In this document: positions 56,811 to 63,387 of the stretch, in pieces
Layout of the letters: every line of letters begins with the position of its first letter
Numbering within the stretch: position 1 is the first letter of the stretch
Assembly: GCF_000820105.1 (NCBI RefSeq)
Contig: NZ_CDDB01000079.1
Coordinates: forward strand, 1 to 64,000
Direction of reading: 5' to 3'
Origin: Aeromonas schubertii
Lineage (GTDB): Bacteria; Pseudomonadota; Gammaproteobacteria; Enterobacterales; Aeromonadaceae
Length of the DNA stretch: 64,000 nucleotides
The notes under the pieces: generated by a model
The model's input: only the letters and a program-made list of their open reading frames with translations
Database searches by the model: none
Told to the model about the DNA's origin: nothing
Translations under genes and position numbers: made by a program

Positions 56811-57103
56811 GAGAGATATTGGGACGCCCACCATTTTGGCACACGGCACTTTGGTCTACGCCATCCATGGCTTCGGCCAAAGCCCGCTTCGAACATCCTT
56901 GTTCTCGCGCCAAATCGGGGTCGAGCAGTGCTCGCCCCCGATTTGGCCCATGCCCCGCTGCGGCTGCGCCGTCATCCCTGACGGCGCTACTGACCCGCTC
57001 CACTCACCTCGGCGGCTTGCAGGGGGTCAACAACACCGTGCCCGGCAGTGGCTAAGTGGGCTCGCTACGCGGTGCTCAAAATGGTGGGTGTCCCAACTTC
57101 CCG
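56811..57103 (+). mobile_element. MITE-like element, copy A (293 bp)
   Basis: Starts GAGAGATATTGGGACGCCCACC and ends GGTGGGTGTCCCAACTTCCCG. The ends form terminal inverted repeats of about 20 bases around TTGGGACRCCCACCATTTTG. The interior is GC-rich with its own palindrome (CCAAATCGGGG..CCCCGATTTGG) and no transposase gene. Copies B and C are more than 95% alike by eye. IS630-type mobilisation is suggested only by the transposase fragment joined to copy B. The left flank carries a terminator and the right flank a second short TIR-like piece (GTGGGTGTCCCG at 57110-57121) and an hns fragment. Confidence 0.85.
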
Positions 57104-57129
57104 CACTTCGTGGGTGTCCCGATTTTACT

Positions 57130-57330
57130 GACCCGAGCGAACTGTTGGGTGCAGATGAAGGTAAAGGCACCAAGGGGACTGCGGCTAAGCGTACCCGGGC
57201 TCCACGTCCTGCCAAGTACAAATACACCGAAGATGGTGTAGAGAAAACCTGGACTGGCCAAGGCCGTATGCCCAAGACGATTGCCCATGCGGTAGAGAAC
57301 GGTACCGCTCTTGAAAGCGCCCTGATCTAA
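57130..57330 (+). pseudogene. 3' fragment of an hns-family gene
   Basis: An uninterrupted frame ends with APRPAKYKYTEDGVEKTWTG then QGRMPKTIAHAVENG, the DNA-binding domain of H-NS including the TWTGQGRMP core loop. The N-terminal oligomerisation domain and start codon are missing; upstream the frame runs into MITE copy A. The remaining part would be about 66 residues. An hns-type terminator follows. Either a relic or, if translated, a DNA-binding fragment without oligomerisation. Confidence 0.85.
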
Positions 57331-57345
57331 GGCGCTAGGAAGTTG

Positions 57346-57380
57346 AAAAGCCAAGGAGTGATCCTTGGCTTTTTGTTTTG
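57346..57380 (+). terminator. Terminator of the hns fragment
   Basis: AAAAGCCAAGGA, loop GTGA, TCCTTGGCTTTT, then TGTTTTG. Intact, which shows that the 3' end of the old hns gene was carried whole. Confidence 0.92.
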
Positions 57381-57517
57381 TGAAATGCGGTGAGTGGGCT
57401 GCTGAGATAGCTTCAAGCAACTGATATATCAGTTTATAGGGGTCCATATGGGTACAGTGCTTCAAAGGCAAAGAATCATTCGGTATGATGATTTCCATTT
57501 GGGGAAAAGGATTTTAC

Positions 57518-58042
57518 GTGCCTAAGAATGCAGCCAAGGTTGGTAATATCGGAACCGACCATGATGGTTTTCCGCCAACCAAAATTACAGCTGGCTCACC
57601 AGATGTTTTCATTGATGGGGTGCCTGCAGCGAGAGTTGGTGATCCACTAGAGCCGCATGACAAGCCTAATAACCCTCCGCACCCACGCAAAATTGCTTCA
57701 GGCTCATCAACAGTGCTGGTAAACGGTAAACCACTAGCAATAACAGGTGGCGCAGTTGACTGTGGTGGGGTGATCATTGGCTCAGGAACCGTCTTCGTTG
57801 GTGACATAGCGCCGCCTGTTATCTCCCCAGTCATCATTGCGGGGTTGTTTGATGAGCACTTCTGCATCATGGATAGTGATACTGGGATGCCGTTTAAACA
57901 TCTCGCCTATGGCATGACATCTTCAACAGGGGTTATAGAAGGTATTGTCGATACAAGTGGCAAGACTTCCAAAGTGAAAGGAAAGTCTGAAGAGGACTTA
58001 ACCCTTGATTATGTTTTCCAGACAAGGATAGGGCTGCGATAA
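57518..58042 (+). CDS. PAAR-domain protein (type VI secretion spike tip)
   Basis: A 174-residue protein if begun at GTG 57518, which has AAGGA 6 bases upstream and gives the usual PAAR start (MPKNAAKVGNIGTDHDGFPP); ATG 57485 would add 11 residues. Two PAAR repeats follow: SPDVFIDGVPAARVGDPLEP and GSSTVLVNGKPLAITGGAVD. The C-terminal 70 residues (LFDEHFCIMDSDTGMPFKHL onwards) resemble the transthyretin-like extension seen in VgrG/PAAR cargo adaptors. PAAR proteins cap the VgrG spike and carry effectors. AT-rich compared with the core. The stop overlaps the next start (TAATG). Confidence 0.88.
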   Translation: MPKNAAKVGNIGTDHDGFPPTKITAGSPDVFIDGVPAARVGDPLEPHDKPNNPPHPRKIASGSSTVLVNGKPLAITGGAVDCGGVIIGSGTVFVGDIAPPVISPVIIAGLFDEHFCIMDSDTGMPFKHLAYGMTSSTGVIEGIVDTSGKTSKVKGKSEEDLTLDYVFQTRIGLR

Positions 58043-58908
58043 TGACGGTTGCCAATGTGAAATTATCACCCAGTACAAATACGAAGGGGCAAGATGTAAA
58101 GGTTGATATATTCAATCTTGATCAGATCCCCGATGCCATGGAAAAGATGGGATGGAAGGTTGCACCTCAGCTAATGCGTCATTGGTTCAGTTTAAAGCCA
58201 GCGTACAAATTCACAGAAGAAACCAAAAAAGTACTTCTACGTAGTGATGCGCGAACAATCCCTAATGATAGATTCAATGATACTATTGTCAAAATGGCGT
58301 GGGCAAGACCTTTTATAAAGGAAAAACTGCAGGAGAGAATGGGCAATTGGAACTCATCTGCTGGTATTAATGAATTACGTAATAAATTGAACGCGGCAGG
58401 ATACGCCTCAAATATGTGCATACCATTAGGTATGAGTGATAGTGCTCGAGTGTTGGATGCCACGGCACATGTTAACACTATTAGCGTTGGTGGTTTATTG
58501 GACACAATTGATGATTGGTATGGGGCAATTGGCAATGCAAACTTAAAGTTTGCGGTAAGCGGATATTCTGGAACGCATCAAAAACGGCCTGCATTTTTTG
58601 TAGAACGCGTTGGGGTATATCTTAAAGATACATATGATTTTGTCGATGGCAATAAGATAACAACTGAGCCATTGGGGATATGGAGTCAAAATCGTGTGTT
58701 AACTAAGGCAGAAAGTGCTACTTACATATCATCATATGGTGCAGGTTTATATGGGGTGTTAGCTCGAAAGTGGAGTGGGTTTGTTCCTGTTTTTAATCGT
58801 GACTTCCGCGATTGGCAAGATAAACATAATTCGGGAGGAGATTTTATAGTGTTTTCAGATGTGCTTTGGTTACATCCTCTACCAAATCAGAGGATTATAT
58901 ATTTATGA
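58042..58908 (+). CDS. DUF6402-like protein, candidate T6SS effector or adaptor
   Basis: A 288-residue AT-rich protein. The segment VDIFNLDQIPDAMEKMGWKV and the PNDRFNDTIVKMAWARPFIK region resemble DUF6402 proteins encoded next to PAAR genes. No signal peptide or membrane helix. Located between a PAAR gene and a small membrane protein gene with start/stop overlaps on both sides, it is well placed to be the secreted toxin with the PAAR protein as carrier. Its activity is unknown, and the family assignment is from recall of its pattern. Confidence 0.65.
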   Translation: MTVANVKLSPSTNTKGQDVKVDIFNLDQIPDAMEKMGWKVAPQLMRHWFSLKPAYKFTEETKKVLLRSDARTIPNDRFNDTIVKMAWARPFIKEKLQERMGNWNSSAGINELRNKLNAAGYASNMCIPLGMSDSARVLDATAHVNTISVGGLLDTIDDWYGAIGNANLKFAVSGYSGTHQKRPAFFVERVGVYLKDTYDFVDGNKITTEPLGIWSQNRVLTKAESATYISSYGAGLYGVLARKWSGFVPVFNRDFRDWQDKHNSGGDFIVFSDVLWLHPLPNQRIIYL

Positions 58909-59333
58909 AGAAGCTGGCTATGTTTTTAGCGGTGCTGTTCGTGGCATATTGGTTGCTGCTTGCACACGTATCATGGGGCATCTTTGACAAGACTCCATCT
59001 GTTAGTGTGGTGTCAAAAGATGGCAAGTACAAAGTGTTCTTAAAAGCAGTATATCCAGTAAATCCAATTGGCATATATTGTCAGTTCACTACAGAATCGC
59101 CAATATTTTTTGAATTGTATGATGCCAAGGGAGATTATGTAGGCCAATCATCTCCCTTTGTATGCTATGGGGAATGGCGAGATGTTCCATATCGATTTCC
59201 TGGGGAAGAATTTACCTCCGATGTTGATAGCTTCGTTGTTTTTGATGACGAATATAATGGTGAGTTGAATATAAGCACCAAGCACAAAAAGTGGTGGAGC
59301 ATGATCCTGTCTCCATTTCATTCAAAGGGATGA
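58905..59333 (+). CDS. Small membrane-anchored protein (DUF6201-like), candidate immunity protein
   Basis: A 142-residue protein starting at ATG 58905, overlapping the previous stop by 4 bases. One N-terminal membrane helix (LAMFLAVLFVAYWLLLAHV), then a periplasmic domain (SVVSKDGKYKVFLKAVYPVN, ESPIFFELYDAKGDYVG). The SPDGKY-like and FFxLYD patterns recall DUF6201 proteins near T6SS genes. As last gene of the operon with a periplasmic domain it may neutralise a toxin acting in the periplasm. Function is inferred from order only. Confidence 0.6.
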   Translation: MKKLAMFLAVLFVAYWLLLAHVSWGIFDKTPSVSVVSKDGKYKVFLKAVYPVNPIGIYCQFTTESPIFFELYDAKGDYVGQSSPFVCYGEWRDVPYRFPGEEFTSDVDSFVVFDDEYNGELNISTKHKKWWSMILSPFHSKG

Positions 59334-59389
59334 ATGCAGTGGTCAAGTAAAACTGCAGGGCGGGATCGCACTTTGTTAAATAACTGATC

Positions 59390-59703
59390 CTAATTCCGAT
59401 CCAGTTGCATAAGCCCATGTCCGTTGCCAGGGAACGGCGCGGCATTATCCAGAAAGTAGCGCACGCGATGTAACAGCTCATCCAATGTTCGGTATTGGTG
59501 GTTTCGGGTGATGGTTTCATGGAGGGCATGCCACAAGCGCTCAATCCGGTTTACCCATGGTGAATATACCGGCTGGAACAGCACGATGAACTTCGGATTG
59601 CTTGCCAGCCAGCGCTGCGCTTTCTTGCTCTTGTGGATGATGTAGTTGTCTAAAATCAGCGTGATGCTCTTGGCGCGCCGATAGGTTCGTTTCAGCATCT
59701 TGA
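59390..59703 (-). pseudogene. Truncated IS630-family transposase (C-terminal third)
   Basis: The minus-strand frame encodes RAKSITLILDNYIIHKSKKA, FQPVYSPWVNRIERLWHALH and a final VRYFLDNAAPFPGNGHG. These are the second catalytic Asp (LDNYIIH) and the Glu (NRIERLWH) of the DDE domain of IS630-type transposases. The first catalytic Asp and the N-terminal half are missing: the frame joins MITE copy B exactly at the element's left end (59704) and continues inside it. Non-functional. Confidence 0.85.
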
Positions 59704-59996
59704 GAGAGATATTGGGACGCCCACCATTTTGGCACACGGCACTTTGGTCTACGCCATCCATGGCTTCGGCCAAAGCCCGCTTCGAACATCCTTGTTCTCG
59801 CGCCAAATCGGGGTCGAGCAGTGCTCGCCCCCGATTTGGCCCATGCCCCGCTGCGGCTGCGCCGTCATCCCTGACGGCGCTACTGACCCGCTCCACTCAC
59901 CTCGGCGGCTTGCAGGGGGTCAACAATACCGTGCCCGGCAGTGGCTAAGTGGGCTCGCTACGCGGCGCTCAAAATGGTGGGTGTTCCAACTTCCCG
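59704..59996 (+). mobile_element. MITE-like element, copy B (293 bp)
   Basis: Same length and near-identical sequence to copy A. Left end abuts the transposase fragment; right end CTTCCCG is followed by CATTAAGT, the reverse complement of a cassette attC core (ACTTAA), so the element appears to have entered the attC of the last integron cassette. One TIR base differs (GTGTTCCAAC). Confidence 0.85.
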
Positions 59997-60009
59997 CATT
60001 AAGTTTTGG

Positions 60010-60186
60010 CTAAAGAATAGCACGAACCATTAAGAACACGACTGTAACAATTGCAGCCACCCACCATATTTTACTTGCCCAATACACTAACACGCCCGCA
60101 ATAGTAGCAATAGCCCATGTTGTAGCAGGCCAAATAACGAAATAAATTAGCGCACATAAAACAAGCAGTGGTATTAGGTATTGCAT
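60010..60186 (-). CDS. Small membrane protein of the distal integron cassette
   Basis: A 58-residue, very hydrophobic protein starting MQYLIPLLVLCALIYFVIWP, with two to three membrane helices and a basic end VRAIL. ATG 60186 follows the stop of the next gene upstream by 4 bases, so the two form a unit. Its stop is followed within 15 bases by the degraded attC core and MITE copy B. Too short for many annotation cut-offs. Function unknown. Confidence 0.65.
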   Translation of the reverse strand: MQYLIPLLVLCALIYFVIWPATTWAIATIAGVLVYWASKIWWVAAIVTVVFLMVRAIL

Positions 60187-60190
60187 AATA

Positions 60191-60445
60191 TTAGGACTTT
60201 TCTATTTGATACAATAACTCGACTAGATCTACTGATTTTACATCATCCCAGCGCAGGTAACTTGATAGTGAACTAGTTCCAGAATCTTGGCCAAGGACAT
60301 TTTGACAGATAGCCTGATGGTCTTGAGATGCTGATACCCAAACTTTGCCAGATTGCTGGCAAAAGTATGTTGATCCCTTCAATCCTGTTTTTTGGATTCT
60401 CTTTTTCCAAGTATCAACTTTCTGCGTTGTTATCTGTAAAGGCAT
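60191..60445 (-). CDS. Small cytosolic protein of the distal integron cassette
   Basis: An 84-residue protein (MPLQITTQKVDTWKKRIQKT...) with a GGAGAG site 6 bases before the ATG and the cassette core GTTAAGT just upstream. It has two Cys (FCQQSGK, AICQNV) and an acidic C-terminal helix (SVDLVELLYQIEKS). The cassette thus holds a soluble plus a membrane protein, a layout seen in some toxin-antitoxin or defence pairs; no family recognised. Confidence 0.7.
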   Translation of the reverse strand: MPLQITTQKVDTWKKRIQKTGLKGSTYFCQQSGKVWVSASQDHQAICQNVLGQDSGTSSLSSYLRWDDVKSVDLVELLYQIEKS

Positions 60446-60459
60446 GATCTCTCCAAGAA

Positions 60460-60531
60460 ACTTAACGCCCGCATTTGCGGCTGGTTTGGAGCGCAGCGGA
60501 AAACCAGTCCGACAACATGCGCTTGTTAGGT
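60460..60531. other. Integron attC site (72 bp)
   Basis: Plus-strand core ends ACTTAAC (60460-60466) and GTTAGGT (60525-60531) fit RYYYAAC and GTTRRRY. Inner arms GCTGGTTT / AAACCAGT and GCGC pairs give the expected imperfect palindrome. In cassette direction (minus strand) it follows the SieB-like gene, whose TAA stop lies inside the first core site. Confidence 0.85.
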
Positions 60532-61389
60532 TGTGACTTCATCGTCAGTAATTCTCTGCAAGGATATAAAAGCTTCATCAACATACGATTTCCCAGTCTT
60601 TTTCTCGAACTCCTCTAAAAGATAGTCCTCGAACCACAGCCAATAGCCTTTGCTATTTTCACTATCGTCATCTTGCCCCCGAACACCCTCTGAGTAACGT
60701 GAAGTGCTTTTCAGAACTTCTTTATCAACAGGAAAGTCCTTGTCCTGATTATCTTCCTCAAGTAACTCAAGCAATTTCTCTGCATGATCGTTATATTCTA
60801 GGAACGATTTTACCTTTGATTCTTTTTCGGCTGACCATTGCTCTTTAATGAAATTACTGATCAGGGGATTAATTTGGGTCATGTAATCTGTAACCCTGAC
60901 ATGTACAAGCCTTTGAATGTATCCATTTTTCTCTAGCGCTGAGTTATTTGACTCAGACATATCTAGAGTTTCATTTTTCATGGTTAACTTTCTTAAGGTT
61001 GCTTTCTGTTCGAAATGTAGATGCTCAAACGAACTTTGAATCTTTGTTAGTAGCAACTTTTCCTTTTCTTCTTTCTCAATTCTTTCACGCTCGGCCTCTT
61101 CTAATTCCATCTCTTGTTTAAGCGCCGCTTCTTTTTTTGACTTATGCTGCTTCCAAAAGAACTCAGTAGCCCAAGATATTGCTTGTCCTACAAGTGAGCC
61201 ACACCCTACACCAAGTAGGAGCAGAACAATTGATAGTTGTTCTTTTGATATTTGAGTCTCTGAGATAACTGGCTCAAGGTATTTCCAAGAGATCAATAAA
61301 GTCACTGCAACTGTTATGTACTTAACGCATGTCTTTGGTGAAGTAAGGGCTGCCAGTAGCTTTATAATGGTACCCGCTGTTTCACTCAT
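60526..61389 (-). CDS. Cassette-encoded membrane/coiled-coil protein, SieB-like
   Basis: A 287-residue protein: membrane helices at about residues 22-38 and 51-75, a long charged coiled coil (83-118), then FEHLHFEQKATLRKLTMKNE and a short LEKNGYIQRL motif that resemble the C-terminal part of SieB/superinfection exclusion B proteins (eEkaiLre...L..kgil). The C-terminal 100 residues are acidic and hydrophilic and contain GYWLWFEDYLLEEF. SieB-type proteins abort infection by related phages. The stop codon lies in the attC core, as usual for cassettes. AT-rich. Confidence 0.65.
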   Translation of the reverse strand: MSETAGTIIKLLAALTSPKTCVKYITVAVTLLISWKYLEPVISETQISKEQLSIVLLLLGVGCGSLVGQAISWATEFFWKQHKSKKEAALKQEMELEEAERERIEKEEKEKLLLTKIQSSFEHLHFEQKATLRKLTMKNETLDMSESNNSALEKNGYIQRLVHVRVTDYMTQINPLISNFIKEQWSAEKESKVKSFLEYNDHAEKLLELLEEDNQDKDFPVDKEVLKSTSRYSEGVRGQDDDSENSKGYWLWFEDYLLEEFEKKTGKSYVDEAFISLQRITDDEVTT

Positions 61390-61405
61390 TTGTACCCTCC
61401 AGGGA

Positions 61406-61464
61406 GCCTAACCGTGATTAGATGGAAGGCGGTACTAATCCGTTAGCAGAGAATTCCATCTAAC
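61406..61464. other. attC-like palindromic cluster upstream of the SieB-like gene
   Basis: Contains GCCTAAC (61406-61412), GTTAGCA (61442-61448) and ATCTAAC (61458-61464) cores, plus a perfect 10-base inverted repeat TTAGATGGAA / TTCCATCTAA. The GCCTAAC core is the upstream boundary of the SieB cassette and differs from the ACCTAAC at its other end by one base. A short extra attC or an emptied cassette could explain the doubled cores. Confidence 0.55.
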
Positions 61465-61867
61465 TCCGTAACATTTCAATCGCCGCCAAGTAAAAATTAC
61501 TATGAAATCATAACATTACAGATGAGAGATATTGGGACACCCACCATTTTGGCACACGGCACTTTGGTCTACGCCATCCATGGCTTCGGCCAAAGCCCGC
61601 TTCGAACATCCTTGTTCTCGCGCCAAATCGGGGTCGAGCAGTGCTCGCCCTAATCCGATTTGGCCCATGCCCCGCTGCGGCTGCGCCGTCATCCCTGACG
61701 GCGCTACTGACGCGCTCCACTCACCTCGGCGGCTTGCAGGGGGTCAACAACACCGTGCCCGGCAGTGGCTAAGTGGGCTCGCTACGCGGTGCTCAAAATG
61801 GTGGGTGTCCCAACTTCCCGGCGAGTCCAGCCCCCACTGGGGGCGATGTTTAATGCGATTGTTATAG
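61458..61867. other. attC site split by MITE copy C
   Basis: Core ATCTAAC at 61458-61464 and core GTTATAG at 61861-61867 would be about 113 bases apart without the 297-bp MITE at 61524-61820. The inner arms (CATTTCAATCGCC on one side, CATTAAACATCGCC on the reverse of the other) are similar. GTTATAG is the exact complement of the core at the other end of the same cassette (CTATAAC at 62416-62422), as expected for one integrated circle. Confidence 0.65.
61524..61820 (+). mobile_element. MITE-like element, copy C (297 bp)
   Basis: Same ends as copies A and B (GAGAGATATTGGGACACCCACC; GTCCCAACTTCCCG). It carries a 4-base insertion (TAAT) at 61651-61654, which explains its length. It is placed inside an attC site between two cassette genes. 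Confidence 0.88.
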
Positions 61868-61872
61868 GATAA

Positions 61873-62406
61873 CTAGCCAGCGTTCAACATTGAGTAAACT
61901 ACACCACTAACAAAGACTGAGAGCAGAAAGTTACCTAAACTAGTGCCACCATCAGACCGCAAGGCCTCTCCAAAGTATTCATCCGGAACTCTTGAAGAGA
62001 TGTAGCTTTCTATAACCTTTCTTGCTTGATTGAAATAAACTCGATTTGCAACCAAACCGCTAAAAAGCATTAATATTACAAGGCTTCCTGCTACAATGAT
62101 TAAAGCATATTCATGACTAACTCTAAAGTGGCTCACTGCTAAATTGCCGCCAACTGTCGCAGCAATTTCTAACAACATAAGAACAACACCAAATACAGGC
62201 ATTTTCCTGAAAAAGAACCATTTATACGTAAGCAAAAATGCGTAGAAGTTGAAACCTGCATTGCTGCTCTCATTTTTCATTAGTGACTTCCAACGCTTGG
62301 GATAGTAATCCCCCCAAGTATACGCTTTGTACGCCTCGACTGACGTTTCCTTAGCTATTACTATCCTTTTTCTTTCTTGCGTTGATTCAACATTCGTAGG
62401 AATCAT
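61873..62406 (-). CDS. Cassette-encoded DUF2628-like membrane protein
   Basis: A 177-residue protein with a soluble N-terminus, then NAGFNFYAFLLTYKWFFFRK (the WNWAAFxFGPxWxxYRKM-like pattern of DUF2628) and four hydrophobic segments, two of them at GVVLMLLEIAATVGGNL and YALIIVAGSLVILMLFSGLV. DUF2628 proteins are common in integron arrays and elsewhere but have no assigned role. The gene fills its cassette; its ATG lies 10 bases after the core site, preceded by GGAGGGAAGG. Confidence 0.7.
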   Translation of the reverse strand: MIPTNVESTQERKRIVIAKETSVEAYKAYTWGDYYPKRWKSLMKNESSNAGFNFYAFLLTYKWFFFRKMPVFGVVLMLLEIAATVGGNLAVSHFRVSHEYALIIVAGSLVILMLFSGLVANRVYFNQARKVIESYISSRVPDEYFGEALRSDGGTSLGNFLLSVFVSGVVYSMLNAG

Positions 62407-62415
62407 CCTTCCCTC

Positions 62416-62487
62416 CTATAACGCCTTGCTCACCGGAAAATTGGGAGCGAAGAGACTAATTTTTCCGCGCGCAGCAACTTGTTAGCC
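62416..62487. other. Integron attC site (72 bp)
   Basis: Cores CTATAAC (62416-62422) and GTTAGCC (62481-62487) with inner arms GGAAAATT / AATTTTTCC. In cassette direction it follows the Mrr-like gene by a few bases. GTTAGCC pairs with GGCTAAC at the far end of that cassette (63306-63312). Confidence 0.88.
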
Positions 62488-62488
62488 A

Positions 62489-63286
62489 CTACCCCTCCTC
62501 AGTTCTGCCCATCAGCGCTTTCGCCATAAATTCCGTAGTATAAACATCTCCCTTCTTAGTTCGAACAGTGCTCGGTTTGTAATCTCCGTTCTCAAACATT
62601 CTCCACTCTGCATTAAGAAGGCGTTCATCTAAATGATTGAGGTTTAAGTTGAGCCAATTACATAGCTGCTGAAAATTTTCAGCGAAGGACTCGCCTTTGT
62701 GTTTGGTTAGAACCATCTGTAGATTAATAGGATAATCACGATCCCCTGCTGCCATTATTGCACTTCTTGCAGTTCTAAGTAGCTCTTGCCCCGTGAAGGT
62801 GAATACGTTGTCGATAATGTCATGACGAAGTCCGTACTCAATTCTTGTACGCTTTGAGTGCGACCAGTACCTGTCTTCAAGAAGATTCACTCGTTCAAGA
62901 TAACCCCTAAGGATCTCTGACTCAGCAAACCCCCGTGTATCAGAGATTAACTCCTCGAACGTTTTTAGCTTAATGTTTGTTTTATCGGCAGCTTCCAGAG
63001 CGCCTTTTTGAAAGCCAACTTTTGAAACTATAAAGCCTCGATCCGCACCAATATCATCCACAATAGTGCGAAGGGTTAATACCTGTGCTTTTGTAACTTT
63101 GCTTTCCCAATACTTTGCCTCAACCAACCAAACCAGATTCTCACCGAGATATCTGGTTTGCACATATACATCGATATCATGACTTGTCCGCACGCCTTGA
63201 ATACGAACATTCGTCTTCGCCTCAGCGCCAAGAGAGACGAAGTGGTCTTTAATGCGTTCTTGGAAATCGAACCATTCCTTTGTCAT
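62489..63286 (-). CDS. Cassette-encoded Mrr-like restriction endonuclease
   Basis: A 265-residue protein with a PD-(D/E)XK nuclease core: SHDIDVYV (Asp39), LVWLVEAKYW (Glu56, Lys58) and KAQV (Gln68), followed by TIVDDIGADRGFIVSKVGFQ, the strand-helix typical of Mrr_cat domains. The rest (residues 120-265) is a helical region without a recognised DNA-binding domain. Mrr-type enzymes cut modified or foreign DNA, so a phage-defence role is likely but inferred. No methylase accompanies it. Confidence 0.8.
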   Translation of the reverse strand: MTKEWFDFQERIKDHFVSLGAEAKTNVRIQGVRTSHDIDVYVQTRYLGENLVWLVEAKYWESKVTKAQVLTLRTIVDDIGADRGFIVSKVGFQKGALEAADKTNIKLKTFEELISDTRGFAESEILRGYLERVNLLEDRYWSHSKRTRIEYGLRHDIIDNVFTFTGQELLRTARSAIMAAGDRDYPINLQMVLTKHKGESFAENFQQLCNWLNLNLNHLDERLLNAEWRMFENGDYKPSTVRTKKGDVYTTEFMAKALMGRTEEG

Positions 63287-63305
63287 TGCGTAACTCTTAC
63301 ATGGT

Positions 63306-63381
63306 GGCTAACGTTTGGCTAAGGGGCGGGCTTTAGTCCGTCCCAGTGAGCGTGGCGAACGATTTGAGCCAGTTGTTAGGC
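63306..63381. other. Integron attC site (76 bp)
   Basis: Cores GGCTAAC (63306-63312) and GTTAGGC (63375-63381); inner arms TTGGCTAA / TTGAGCCA and GGGCGGGC..GTCC..CCC pairs. It belongs to the cassette whose gene runs off the window edge. Confidence 0.85.
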
Positions 63382-63387
63382 TCTCCG

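Noticed and set aside
56811-57003. Frames inside the MITE (MERVSSAVRDDGAAAAGHGP... on the minus strand)
   Set aside because: Repeated in every copy but disrupted in copy C, without ribosome binding site or family match; they exist because the element is GC-rich.
57449-57526. 25-residue frame MGTVLQRQRIIRYDDFHLGK... upstream of the PAAR gene
   Set aside because: Overlaps the better-supported GTG start of the PAAR gene, no ribosome binding site or family match seen.
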